Position numbers and translations under genes: made by a program. Shown one piece after another: positions 36,055 through 47,770 of a stretch of DNA of 64,000 nt (positions are counted from its first letter, which is position 1; each line of letters opens with the position of its first letter). Under the pieces are notes generated by a model. The model was not told the origin of the DNA. It made no database searches and was given only the letters and a program-made list of their open reading frames with translations. Source of the stretch: Guadua angustifolia (taxonomy: Eukaryota; Streptophyta; Magnoliopsida; Poales; Poaceae); NCBI GenBank assembly GCA_036346375.1, contig CM070515.1, positions 14,468,423 through 14,532,422 of the forward strand. Direction: 5' to 3'.

Positions 36055-37197
36055 TCAGCGGCCGGCGATGGGGGCGCATGCGGCCCATTTGGCGTTGAGG
36101 CCGCGTAGAGCCCGCTGGGTGGGAACGGGGCGGAGTGAGCCGATGGAGGCGCCAAAGGCGGCCGTGGGCCGAGGATTGAGGCAGAGCCTGCGTGTGGCCA
36201 CACTTGAACCGTTCCGGTCCACGGATTCCAAAGCGGAGGAGGCTACCGTGGGGAACAACGCGGATCTGATCTTCGGACGTCGAGTAGGTGGGTTGTCTCG
36301 CGCAGAGGGACCGCCACTACCGGCGCGATTGTTGCGGTTGCGAGGCTTGCCGTTTTCGGTGCCACCGTTGTAGTTGCCGCCCCCGGTGTTGCGGCCGCCG
36401 CCGTTTTGACCAGTGGCGAGGAGGACCGTGGATGTGGAGCCTGGTCGGTTCTGCATGGTTAGTTCCTCAAGAAGCAAATCCGAGCGCACCTCCACGAAGG
36501 ATGGGAGTGGCTTGGTACGCCGGATCAGAGATGCTAAGTGAGCGAACCGGTCATTGAGGCCGCGCAGCACAGTGAGGACAAGGGTGCGATCCAGAACCGG
36601 TTCACCGAGGTCACCGAGGGCATCCGCCATGGACTTCAACTTGCGGCAGTAGTCGGAGACGTTGAGGTCGCCCTGGACAAAAGTGCAGAACTCGGCGTCG
36701 AGGTACAGGGCGCGGGTCTCCTTGTTGCCGATGAATTGCCCCTCAAGACCGAGCCAGACCCGGCGGGCGGAGGCTGTTGGCGTCATGACAAGTTCGATGA
36801 GGCTTGACAAGATGGTGCCGTAAAGCCAACTTAGCACTATGCACTCCATACGTGCCCAGGCCGGATCGGCGGGGTACGCGTTGTTGGTGAGGACGTGATC
36901 GGAGAGCACGTATTTGCCGACGGCGAGAAGAAACAGGCCGCGCCACTTGGTGTAGTTTGGTGAGTCGGAGTCAAGAACGACGGGGATGAGGGTACGAATG
37001 TTGAGGATGGCCACCGCCTGGGCGTGCAGCGCGGCGATGGTGGTGGTCTCGAGCGCATGTTGCTGATCATGGAAGGCGCGCTCGGCCTCCTGAAGACGGA
37101 GACGCGCGGCGTCGAGCTGTGCCCGGTCAGCATCAAGACGCGCGCGCTCGGCGTCGAGAGCGGCGAGGCGCTCAGCCTCCGACAGAGAGTCGCCCAT
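36055..37197 (-). pseudogene. Copia gag
   Basis: A 380-codon frame starts MGDSLSEAERLAALDAER. Residues 1-60 form an Ala/Leu/Asp/Arg-rich coiled coil. They are followed by a UBN2-type Copia gag domain (WLYGTILSSLIELVM, RRVWLGLEGQF, DYCRKLKSMADALGDLG, RGLNDRFAHLASLIRR). A Gly/Asn/Arg-rich tail follows, but the CCHC zinc knuckle is not recognisable and the frame ends at TGA with two more stops just beyond, so it appears frame-damaged after about residue 290. Confidence 0.8.
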
Positions 37198-37432
37198 GGT
37201 GAAGAGGACGAAGAGAGGACGCGGCGGGCAGGACTGTCGGTGGCGTAGAGAAGGAGCCGGCGAGAATCACCGGCGACGAGAGAGCGGAAGCGAGGGTCGC
37301 AGGACGCGAACCACTCATGATACCATGAAAGCGTGGCGTAGTTGGACAATCACGTAATGAATTATTCCAAAAGAGCAGTGTGATACAAATAGCCAATGAG
37401 GCGTAAACAAGGCAACTAATCCTAGGATTGCA

Positions 37433-37704
37433 TGCATGCTAAATAAGGAAAAGACAAATCCTGGTTAGTTGCCATATAGCACTGATCCTATACAATGCAT
37501 GTGGACCTAGGCAAAAGAGGCGCCGTGGAGACCTTCTGGTGACAAGAATGGCGCGGGTGTGTGGTGCAGCACTGGAGCATGTCACGATCCTTCTAACAGT
37601 TTATCCTCATCTGTGGAGGTGTTGTTTCCCTCCAGTGTCGAAAACCATGTCATCGATCTTCTCGACGTTCTAGCTACCGATAGGTTGCAGCGAAGTATGT
37701 TTCG
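37433..37704. other. Short intergenic or element spacer
   Basis: Sequence between the Copia element and the next LTR-family member. It may include an LTR extension of the Copia element. No gene. Confidence 0.35.
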
Positions 37705-38880
37705 TGTAAGGTTGAGGAGGCCGATTAGAGGGTGGTGAATAGGCGTGTTTAAAATTCTCTTTGGCTAAAATCGGTTTTATATACGAAAGCATAAATTAAA
37801 ACAGTTTTACTCAATTAAGGCCTAAATCAACTAGTCAAACTAAGTGAACTAAAAACCTATGTCTAGATTAAGGTTTGTAATCCTAGGGTAACAAGCAAGC
37901 AATTCAACTTAAGAAATATAAATTACAAAAATATAAATAAGCAATATGAAAAAACCAAAAAGATGATACACAGTCTTTTTATTGCGGTGTTTGGATACTT
38001 ATCGGTCTTTCCAAATCTAGATTGAGGTAAGCCAAAACATATTGGGTTGACTTCACGAATTAAACCAAAAACCTTGAATCCATTAATGGTAGCTCTTCTC
38101 CCCTTGGGTAGGCGAGCTCCAATATTCTTAACACACCAGACCTTCTCACAAGCTTCTTAAGAAGATCATCGGATCATGATGCCTCCACGCCATCTAGGTA
38201 TCGGTAAACATCAAAAGTAACAAGCTAAGCCTCTTGTTTGACTCTCACAAAGTGCAACACATGTACAAGTGGATACTCAATATACCTCTAAAAGCAACAC
38301 ATGCAACTAGACGTATTTCTTCTTGCACACAAGGTGTAACACATGTACAATCGAGAGGAGAAGCTCATACTAGCTCAAGGGAGTGAAATAGGATGCTAAA
38401 ACATCTCACACAAGAGAAATTCTAGCTCAAATACCTCCCAAATCTCTCAAGCATTACTGTATAAGCTCTCAAAGCTTTGCCCTCAAATGTATGCTTAAGT
38501 GTGGAAGCCCTAGCAAAAACCTCCAAATTCAGACTCTTTTATAGCACTTCAAAGAAACTAGCTGTTTGGAATAAAATCATTTGAAAATACAAATTTAGAC
38601 ATTCTTAATTACCCAATTCAGACATTCCTAATTGAAAAATTGAACATTCTCAATGGTCAAAAATCCACATGATATCTTAGCATTGTAGAAGAAAAATTAG
38701 GACATTCTGAATTGACTAATTCGGATATTCCGAATTCATAAATTCAGACATTACGAATCTTATAATCCAAATTAGTTTCAAAACACATGTTCTGTCAAAA
38801 TATTCTAAAATCAAATTCGAACATTCCAAATATAAAATTTAGACAAGTTCACATCACAATCTAATAAGGATCATAATTTT
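37705..38880 (-). mobile_element. LTR family X copy C (truncated, minus)
   Basis: Begins TGTAAGGTTGAGG; the complement holds the family end CGCCTATTCACCACCC. It aligns in order with copy D (TAAATCAACTAG, CGGTGTTTGGATACTT, GTGCAACACATGTACAAG). A TATA box (TATAAAAG on minus, 38536-38543) precedes a palindrome array at 38580-38860. The distal U3 and the expected TGAAAGTGCATC end are missing. No target duplication seen. Confidence 0.75.
38580..38860 (-). repeat. Imperfect palindrome array in LTR copy C
   Basis: About eight variants of AATTCGGATATTCCGAATT, such as AATTCAGACATTCCTAATT and AATTCAGACATTACGAAT. The most proximal lies about 40 bp upstream of the TATA box on the minus strand. The motif differs from those in copies A, B and D. 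Confidence 0.75.
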
Positions 38881-39364
38881 TTACTCTGAAATCTGATTAG
38901 ATAATCTTAGATTCTATGGAAAGTTTATCTAGAGAGTTACAACTTCCATCCATTTTCAAGATGATATTACTAGAAAAATACACATCCAATTACTACTCTC
39001 GTCCAAGCACGTTTAACTTCAAAGTTCTTATAAGATCCAGTACTTTAGTGGTATTATGATCACATCTGACATATAATGCGTCCCTCCTCCCCTTAACTCC
39101 GTGAAACACCCGAACACTGATTTCCAATTATTTCAAATTAGCAAACTGTAGAGGTAATTAGCAAAATTTAAAACTTTCAAATTTATTTTCTATATTTTTA
39201 ACTATTAATTATGCTTGCAATATATATGGCATTACTATTAATGAAATAAGTAAAAACACCATAATTTTTGACTTGTTCTTTTGATTTTGGTGTTCTCGTG
39301 CTTTCCGGAATCATCACACGATGAGCTCTCTATTTATATTCTTTTGGGCACCGATTCTAATTTC

Positions 39365-42082
39365 TGAAAGTGCATCTAGGCACTTATGTTATTTTGGTGA
39401 TTAATGACAAACGCATATAATGACAATCTATATAAGTGTGTAAATGCTTAACTTAGTGATTAACAAATGACAAACCTCTAATATGATTATATTACTATGA
39501 GACTAACATGTTTACTGCCGAGTTGAATATTAGTCTCATCTATTTAGAGGAAAATCAAATGGATGGTTAGGCAAAGATAAGGTATGCAATCTCGGTATCC
39601 CTTCCATATTTGTTATTGCATTCCTTTTGTGCAAATGCATAGTGAACTCCAAGTAACATGTTGATTATATTTATGCACATTGGTTCATGTCATATTTATT
39701 TGTGCATATATATTCACTTGAGTTCATTATGTGCTTTGCTTTTAGTATGCATGTATTAACTAAAGTTAAAATTCACATTGCTATAGATTGAATTGGTGCA
39801 TGCATGTTTTAGTTGCGTATCTTCTCATGCACTTCTCTTAGTGAAGTTTAACTTTAGTGTAGGATCACATATTTGCTCTTATTCCAAATATTAGTTGCAC
39901 ATGTACAATTCGTATATGTTCTATCATGTGCTTCATTTAAGTAAAGACCGTGATCCATGCCATGATTTAATTAATTCATCATATTGACAATTATCTCTCT
40001 AGTGCATATAGATCAATTACATATTAATCATCATAATGCACTTAGAAGAGAACATTTCTTATATCAAGTGTTTCCATTTATATTGTGCTTCGTTATGTGA
40101 AACACTTGTGGTAATCAATTGCTCTCAAATATCAATTTATTCATATCTATTGAGCTTTTGGGACTAATGTCTTTCATGAGTGGTTTGAAAAGAATTAGGT
40201 CCCGTCTGTGTATGATGACCAAGATATCTTGGAGGATGATCGTTAAGCCGAGGTCAACAAGACGGCGGTGTCACCAAGAGTTGAGGACTAAGTCAAGATC
40301 GACTTGGCGTGGAGATCGTCGGAGAGGATGATCAAGTCAAGGTCGATAGGACGAGAGTCTCATGAGGTGAATCGAGTCAAGTTGGACAAGGCGAAGACGT
40401 CATCAATCATTTGGTAAAAGACATCATGCACATTGCATCCACGGAGAAGACGACATGCGGATTGAATGTAAGACTTAGATTTCTCGTTTGAATTTGAGTC
40501 TAAGGATTGCCGTACTATTAAGAGGGATGCTCCATTGAATGACTTTTAGATGTGTCAAGTGCTCAAATGATCCATCCTTGTGAAATTTAGAGAGAAAGTG
40601 GTGTTGGTGGTGCCGGAAAGTGAGGGTTGTAGGTCTCCCTTGAATTCTTTGTGAAATCTGAATTTATCCTTTGAGATTTGGGTAGTGAGACCTTGTTAGT
40701 TGTGTAGCCCTTGTTCTTAGCTTTCAATAGAGTCCAAAATCACTGAAATCGGAGTCCGGAGTCAAAAGTTATGCTTGTTTTGGTCGAGCTGCTCAATGCA
40801 CATCGGATAGTCCGATGTTGACATCGGAAAGTCCGATGTGGACTTAGAAAATTTTGTGAAACATCTTTGAAAATGGGTTCTCTCTGGAAATATCGGATAG
40901 TCCGATGTTGATATCAGATAGTCCGATGTTCCAATATCGGATAGTCCGATGTCTGATATCGGATAGTCCGATGTTCACTTGGAAATCTGGAAATTTACAC
41001 ACATCGGATAGTCCGATGTTCCATATCGGAAAGTCCGATCTGTGCTTTTTATTCACAAAAATTTGAATTTCGAGTGGAGTCGATCTGGAGTTTTACACAC
41101 ATCGGATAGTCCGATGTTCAACATCAGATAGTCCGATGTGGGTCTGACCAGGGCATAACGGCTAGTTTTTTGGAGCATCTATTTAAAGCCCTCTCCTCTC
41201 CATTTCGAAGCAGCAGTCATTCCATTGGTTTGAGGGGTTATCCTCTTGTTCTTGAGCCCCCTAAAATACCTCTTTGCCCTTAGATCTTAGTGATCCCCTT
41301 TTGTGTGAAGGGTTGGGAAGAGTTTGGGGAGTGAGGTGTTAGGTTGAGTGTGATTTGAGTTGTTTGAGCACTTGATTTCATCTCCAAGCTTGTTCTTCGT
41401 GAGCATTTGTTACTCTTGGAGGTTGAGGACTCCTAGACGGCTAGGAGGTCGCCTACGAGCCACCGAAGCTTTGTGTGGTTGGCTGTGGGAAGTTTGTGAA
41501 GGCCGGTTCCGCCTCCGCAAGGGAAGGAATCAAGAAGTGAAGAACCAGCGAGTGCATTTGTGCAACACCGGAGGAAGAGGGTTGAAAGAGACCCGGCTCA
41601 AGCGCCAAAGGAGTTGAAACCGTGAGTGCATTTGTGCAACACCGGAGTAAGAGGGTTGAAAGAGACCCGACTCAAGTGTGACCGAGCCGCCTCAACGGAG
41701 ACGAGGATCCCTCAAGGATCCGAACTCGGTGAAAAATCATCGCTCCAAGTTTGCTTCTTACTCTTGCTTTAGTATTTGTTTTTGAATTTTGAAATTGCCC
41801 GATCTACTTTTCTAGTGAGTTTTCCGCTTGGCTAACTAGGTTAATTTGGTATAGAAGTAATTGTTATAACTAGCTTACTACTCCTTTTGTTGCTTAGCCT
41901 TGCCTAGCTCTAACTTGTGATAAATCTGATTGTTATCGCTCTGATCGGATAATCCGATTGTGCATATCGGATAGTCCGATATCCAAAGTCGGATAGTCCG
42001 ATTCTTTTCCGCTGTGAATTAAGATTTAATTTTATAAACGCCTATTCACCCCCCCTCTAGGCGACATCCCCTGTCCTTTTCA
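39365..42082 (+). mobile_element. Solo LTR, family X copy B (TSD ATTTC)
   Basis: 2718 bp, begins TGAAAGTGCATCTAGG and ends CTGTCCTTTTCA, with perfect 5-bp duplications ATTTC at 39360-39364 and 42083-42087. TATA-like TATTTAAA at 41180. Main palindrome array 40801-41137; three more units at 41938-42005. A 75-bp unit with GTGCAACACCGGAG is duplicated (41551-41610 and 41624-41690). The end is shared with copy A (CGCCTATTCACCCCCC). It is 1.26 kb longer than A because of extra upstream U3. Inserted in CACTA-like sequence. Confidence 0.9.
40801..41137 (+). repeat. Imperfect palindrome array in LTR copy B
   Basis: Ten close copies of ATCGGATAGTCCGATGT, with variants GGAAAGTCC and ATCAGATAG. The last copy ends about 43 bp before the TATA-like box. 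A secondary cluster of three lies at 41938-42005. Copies are more uniform than in A, suggesting recent amplification. Confidence 0.92.
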
Positions 42083-42814
42083 ATTTCCAAATATGAAATC
42101 CGAACATTTTTATTAAAATGGCCATAACTTTTGACTCGTAACTCCGATCGGGGCGTTCTTTGGCTCGTTGGAAAGATAACGAAAAGTAGCACCTAAATTT
42201 CATAAGTGTGCGAAAATCAGATGGTCGGATCCTAATATTTTGTGCGAGTGCGTGTGCAGCGATAAAATTCAAAAAAAGATCGTTTAGAGCCTCAAAACGG
42301 CATTCGAAGTTTTGAATCTGTTTCGGCCGTTCTTTTCAATTGTTTCAAATGGAATATGAGTTCCAATTATATCAAATGTAATATTATTTAATTTTAATTC
42401 TTTCAAATTAGAAGGTAGGAGAGGTAATTAGCAATATTTAAAATTTTCTATTTTCTGTTATTTGTGGCGGTTTCAAATTTAAACCGCCACAGGTAGTATT
42501 ATTAGAGGCGGTTTTAGCTAAAAATTGCCACAGATGCTCACATTATCAGTGGCATTTTTTGGCTAAAACTGTCACAGATACTCACATTATCAGTAGTAGT
42601 TTTTGGCTAAAACCGCCACAGATGTATTTATTGCGGTTCCAAAGAAAAACCGCTATTGATAATGCATTATTTATGACGATTCCAAATAAAAACCGTCACA
42701 AATAGTCATCTTACCATTTTTTTAAAAAACTACCACTGATAATGCTATTTATGACGGTTCTAAAAAAACCGCCATAAATATAGTGTCACCTATGTGTTGT
42801 TTTGTAGCAGTGCA

Positions 42815-44647
42815 AATTTCGTAGAGAGAATGACGTTGAAGCAACCGCCCTTGTTTCAACATCGTTATTTTGGTTCTCCCCCACAAGATTCATCTGCTTA
42901 CTTCTTTGTTATAATCATGCACGTTTGTATTTATCTTATAAAACTTAGATTCGATCCAAATGTGGCCGCGCATAAGAGTTGGTATAGCTAACATGGCGCG
43001 CCGCTTCGGTGTGCGGCGCCGTGCCACGCGTGACGACGAGCGCGGAACGGCCTGCCTCCCGGATCGATCGGCTCATTTTTTTCGTACGTTTGCTCGAGTT
43101 GGGCGGACAGCAGCAGCTGGGTGCGCGCGGTCCATGCCTGCGTGCAACCCGGTTCCGCGGTTCAGGCCGGGGGGCCGCAACGTGACCTACCGATCGAGTT
43201 GCCGCCGTTGTGGTGTGGCAGGCAAGGCAACCGACGCCGTCGCTCATCACATGGCACGTCTTGCGCACCGCCTCTCGATCCGGCGCGCAGACAAAAAAAG
43301 GGGGATTTCGTGCGTCCGCGCGCATGATTTCGCTCGCGTCGGCGCGTCCGCGCTCGGACACGGCGATGAGGCGTCGTTGGCCGTGTAATAATCCGTGGGG
43401 GCCATCGGTCTTACTGCATGCAGTGACGATCATGAGAGCGCAACCGCCCGGCGCTGCTGCGCAAAACGCAAACACGCGACGCGAGCCTAATTGCCTCCGG
43501 CTCGATGCGGCGAACCACATGCGTGCTGCGAGGGAATCGGATCGCAGGGTGGCAGCATCGCAATCATTTCAGCGTCGTAGGAATTGTGTGCACCTTTATC
43601 TCTCTCTCTTGAGAGAGAGCCAACCCTAGGTCCAACTTTTGAACGTTGATGTGGAGGTGTGGGACTGTGGGGCCTGTGAAATTTGATGAGTTGACAAAAA
43701 GGATATTTTCGAACATCTGGATTTGTATCGCCTGCTGCGCAATTCAAATACCCCGTTAATGACAGTGCGGATAAGCACTATGGCACTAGGAAGGATTAGT
43801 CCACACTCCACAGTGGCACTGAAGTGAAGTTGATTGCTAATCCCAAGCCTGCTAACAAACATGCATGCACATCTGGAGCTTTGAAATTCAGATTCATTCC
43901 TTACCACGGTGCTTGAAGATTTGTCAAATTTAACTTTAGGAGAGCATACTGCTATGAAATCTTTAAGGATCCAAAACCGACTTCGCACATACAACTAGAG
44001 AAGGTCGTAAAAGGAAGAGCAAATTGCATACTAGGCCAAGAACCCCTAACGACATCATAAACATGCACACATGAACACACCTACAATTGTTAAAATTATT
44101 ATTCGCCTAAGACCAGAGCTGGAATTAATAACTCTTCCGAGGAACATGCGGCGCGAACTGATTGGAGGTAGTTCCAATCAGAGTTCGCTTGTTCCATTGG
44201 TGATTAAGCATCATCCATGTCAGCGGCAGAACCAACAAATTTAGATTAGGACGCACTGTTGACGCTAAGTGATATAGTATTTTACACAAATAGGAACTAG
44301 AAAATTTAGATTGGAGTGCTCTACTTAGCAATATAGTATTGTACAAATAAGAACTATCAGCTGTTGATAACAGTTAAAAATAGTGCTCACTGATAACAAT
44401 CCAATAGTTTTTAATCTTGGTATGACCGTTTATACATTATGCAAAAGTTTATATGAAGCCAAATTATTTATCACATATTTCTAAAATCATAAAAAAATTG
44501 TAACATTGATAAATAATTTATTATAAATATATAATTGCTCACTAGTATTATATTATTCTAGAAAAAAAAACCGCAAACCATCTTTTACTATGTTGATGCT
44601 TAGTACGCAAGTATTGATGGTCATATAGTATGAATTTTCATATAAAA
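42815..44647. other. Intergenic with CpG-rich patch 42960-43560
   Basis: The CpG-rich patch has open frames up to 191 codons on both strands with Ala/Arg-rich composition and no family motif or splice logic. A perfect CT/GA palindrome (TCTCTCTCTTGAGAGAGA) lies at 43601-43618. A diverged tandem pair around GATATAGTATTTTACACAAA and CAATATAGTATTGTACAAAT lies at 44239-44358. No gene supported. Confidence 0.45.
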
Positions 44648-44649
44648 TA

Positions 44650-44910
44650 CTCACTCTGTCTAGGTTTACAAGGCATATTTCTTCTTGGTGCATAGACAAA
44701 AAAATATTGAAAATAACTAGATGAATCTTAATTATTATCACTAAGCACTATACTCAATGCATACATGTAGAGAATATGGAGCAAATATAGATATTTATTA
44801 GGGATATATAGGGAGCATCACACTAATTTTGCATTGAAATATGAAATACACCTTACATTTATGAACAAGACCATTAGAAAAATACGCCTTATAAATTTGA
44901 ATGGAGGGAG
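44650..44910. mobile_element. Stowaway-like MITE (TSD TA)
   Basis: 261 bp with ends CTCACTCTGTC and GAATGGAGGGAG, flanked by TA at 44648-44649 and 44911-44912. The TTTACAAGGC and GCCTTATAAA inner pair extends the inverted repeat. Typical of Tc1/mariner-derived Stowaway MITEs. Confidence 0.85.
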
Positions 44911-45159
44911 TACTCAATATTGGACTTGATTCAATATACCCACCATGATGATCACAACAATATAAATGAATGGTTGATAGCTAAATTAACAAAAAAGTTT
45001 GTATAACTGATAAAAGAACAAAGTATTTTATCTATTAATGTACGATGCCACATGGTTGACCGCTAAGTTGGGAAAAAAGATAGTAACCCTGAGACATGAA
45101 ATGTAATTATTATCTAAATCCTTCAAGTAAATTACACTGAAGTTCAAATACATTATAAT

Positions 45160-45246
45160 ATCTACTACCAAGGGAATATCTAGAATTTTCAAAAATTTTG
45201 GGGGTGTCAATGCATACCCGGCACCCCAATTGATCCCGCCCCTGAT
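45160..45246. mobile_element. Possible hAT terminus fragment
   Basis: Ends ...GATCCCGCCCCTG, the complement of a CAGGGGCGGGATC hAT-type end. The rest of the element is not visible. Confidence 0.3.
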
Positions 45247-45342
45247 CCTTGTACAATTGATTAAGGAGTCTCGATATGGATACTCTAGGAGGATAGAATA
45301 GACTGAATACTTGATGTGTATTGATTGAGCCTCAGGGGTATA

Positions 45343-46075
45343 TGTGTGTGTAGGAAAATGCATGGTTCCATACTTCGGAGAGTACATACTCTCCCGCTAA
45401 GTATACCATTTAAATGATGTTGTTATACCTCTTTGTCATTTTGAGCATACTCTAATAGTGGTTATAAGATACTCCAAAGTGAGTTCCATAAAAATTTTCG
45501 CACGGTGCACTTTTTATAGTATAATTTGTGTATATATTCCCTTTACATGTAGAAAAGTGTATATAGCAAAAATAAAGGGTTTCGATGCAATTTTTTCAAC
45601 CATGTCGTATTGAAGTATCTTAGAATTATTATTGAAGCATACCGAAAGTGATAAAAGTGTATAACACGTTCGTTTAATTGTGTGTGTAGGAAGCCTTTTC
45701 AGTACTCATGGGAGTACATACTCTCGCTTTAAATATGCTATTTAAATGAATATGTTATACTGCTTTATCACTTTTGGTATACTTAAATACTAACTCTAGG
45801 ATACTCCAATGCGACATGGTTAATTAAAAATTTTCATTGGAGACATTTGTTTTTACTATATACTCTTTTTCATATATAAAAGGTGGACATTGATGAAATT
45901 TTCGTGAAACTCACATTGAAATATCTTATAATCATTATTAGAGTATTCTCAAAAGGATAAAATGGTATAATTTTTTTTAAGTGGTATATATGAGTCATGG
46001 AAGTATGTACTGTCAGGAGTATGGAACCATTCACACACACACAGAGATACATACATACATATATGTGTGTGTGAG
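45343..46075. mobile_element. Microsatellite-flanked MITE, copies 2 and 3 in tandem
   Basis: Copy 2 (about 45343-45678) and copy 3 (about 45679-46075) both begin TGTGTGTAGGAA. Copy 2 then has GGTTCCATAC, and copy 3 ends GTATGGAACC followed by (CA)n and (TG)n. They match the MITE at 14419 internally (ATGTTGTTATACCTCTTTGTC, TATCTTAGAATTATTATT). They split the lower LTR of the surrounding element, so they inserted after it. Confidence 0.75.
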
Positions 46076-46386
46076 TGTGTAGTATATTGTGACTTGAAGA
46101 TAAGTCAATCTTCCATAGATATGAAAGGTTACTAGTGATGTAGAAGGAACCATATCAGATACAAATCCTAACTGATTGCCATAAAAGTCATATACTCTAG
46201 CAAACCTCGCAGTCAAAGTAGGAGCGTCGCACGCGCTCACACTAGAGAAAAAGCCTACGAGAATGCTCGAGCTGGAGTAGAAGTCGACAAGGAGTGCTGG
46301 GTAGTGGAGTTGTCGACCTTGAATGTAGTCGTCGAAGTAGGATTGTTGGTGACGAAGAAGTCGTGAGAGGTTCCTGTAGACGGAGA

Positions 46387-47312
46387 TGTCAGAAATGAGG
46401 CCCAAGTGGCCCATTTATCTCTAATGCCAAAGCTACAAAGAATAGTACCATATTGCTAGTTGAGAGAGGAGAATGCCAACTTAAAAGGGAGAGCTCCCAC
46501 CATGCCTTGTAATGAGGCATATGGAGGGTGAGGAGCACTACTAAAGTCACACGCACGCGCACGCGTATTTTGCGAATTACCGCGTATTTTCGTGTGATTT
46601 GTGACTTCGCGTTCACGAGTCGCCGTGCCGTGGATTAAATTCCTGACACGTTTAAACCTTTTTATTTTTTCGGTTTCTCTCTATTATTAGTGAATTAATA
46701 GGGTCATTTACTGAGAATTGAAACAACCATGATAATAGCGTCAGTTTCTAATAGAAATAGTCGTTTGAATGACCTGCAGTTACTAGCGTTTAATGGTGCT
46801 GTAATGATCAATTTATTGACTGTTACTTGTGCGAGGCTATAAATCTGGAGACATCCAGACAGAAAGGAGTTTTGGTTTTTCTGGCACTCGCGTTCATCCA
46901 CTGTGATCTGTGTTGCGTCTTGTGCTGCGCTCATTCTTCACCGACCTTCCTCTCGGCGTGCACCGCAAGGCAAGGAGAGCGGAATCTCCGAATCGTTGCC
47001 GCTGCGAGAACCTGCACGGGGCGGCAATAAGGTTTCTGGGCAGCACAACTGCGCGACCGCTTGAGTTCTTCTTCCTGCTTCTGGACGTTGGACGCGATCC
47101 ACGACGTCGACTACTTCCTCTGTGACCGGTCGCTACTGCGCTGCTTCTTTTTGTCTTCAAACCCATCGAAAGAATTCTCCTATTTTTCCTCTGTGGATCT
47201 ACTTTTCAGAAATATGTGGTGCCTTTTGTCTAGCCTGTTGTGCTTGATTATTATTTTGGAATTATGTTTCATATTCAAATCTGAAATTAAAATAATACCT
47301 AGATTTACAACA
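46387..47312 (+). mobile_element. Solo LTR inside the GATAC element
   Basis: 926 bp starting TGTCAGAAATGAGGCCCAAG and ending TAGATTTACAACA. It has a promoter-like TATAAAT at 46839 and a transcribed-leader-like GC-rich middle. Flanks GGAGA (46382-46386) and GAAGA (47313-47317) match four of five. The uninterrupted sister unit at 47590 shows GATGAAGAAGG, confirming an insertion here. Confidence 0.78.
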
Positions 47313-47319
47313 GAAGAAG

Positions 47320-47770
47320 GCATCGATGTAGCAAGAAGTCGATGTCGAGGGTGTCACAATCAAGGAAGATTGTCATAGTTGAGACAACACAGGTCCACCA
47401 TTGGTGCTGAGGAAGAAGTAGGAGTAGCAATAGTGAGAGGACTCAATGATGGTGGTGGTGTGTAGAATGCTTACGAGAATGCTTGAGCTGGAGTAGAAGT
47501 CGACAAGGAGTGCTGGGTAGTGGAGTTGTCGACCTTGGGTGTAGTCGTCAAAGTAGGATTGTCGGTGACGAAGAAGTCGTGGGAGGTTCCCGTAGATGAA
47601 GAAGGCATCGATGTAGCAAGAAGTTGATGTTGAGGGTGTCACAGTCAAGGAAGGTTGTCGTAGTTGAGATAGCGCAGGTCCACCATTGGTGACGAGGAAG
47701 AAGTAGGAGCAGCAGTAGTGAGAGGACTCAATGATGGTGGTGGTGGTGCATAGATCGACTCAAGGGAGAG
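47320..47770. repeat. Tandem ~280-bp repeat inside the GATAC element
   Basis: GAAGAAGGCATCGATGTAGC followed by a GGGTGTCACA(A/G)TCAAGGAAG block occurs at 47320 and 47599. The neighbouring GAGCTGGAGTAGAAGTCGAC block occurs at 47483 and, before the solo LTR, at 46268. Copies are roughly 90% alike by eye. Confidence 0.8.

Larger units (their letters stand above)
33436..37432 (-). mobile_element. Degenerate Copia LTR retrotransposon
   Basis: Minus-strand element bounded by two 107-bp direct repeats (33436-33542 and 37326-37432) that begin TGAAAGCG, end GGATTGCA and differ at about five positions. A primer-binding site TGGTATCA (initiator tRNA-Met type) lies directly inside the upper repeat at 37318-37325. 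The order gag, protease, integrase, RT is Copia. The RT is cut after YGLKQALRAWY and runs into the lower repeat, so the YVDD motif, RNase H and polypurine tract are lost. The 5-bp flanks do not match; a GGTTA on the left recurs at 37463, so the true LTR may be longer. Confidence 0.88.
39080..42814. mobile_element. CACTA-type element (right end), interrupted by an LTR
   Basis: The right end reads TTTTGTAGCAGTG (complement CACTGCTACAAAA). It is preceded by a subterminal array at 42465-42814 of alternating GGCGGTTTTAGCTAAAA and AACCGCCACAGATG-type units, the usual CACTA/En-Spm architecture. Inward sequence (42090-42460) has the ATAACTTTTGACTCGTAACT phrase common in grass CACTA elements. A TTTCAAATTAG..AGAGGTAATTAGCAA block occurs at both 39135 and 42405, on either side of the LTR at 39365-42082. 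The left terminus was not found, so the left limit is approximate. Confidence 0.6.

Noticed and set aside
36055..37197. Plus-strand frames across the Copia element (for example 35740-36373)
   Set aside because: Antisense to gag and integrase; the minus strand carries the real domains.
43601..43618. Helitron 3' hairpin
   Set aside because: The CT/GA palindrome lacks a following CTAG/CTRR end and a TC start, so it is treated as a simple-sequence palindrome.
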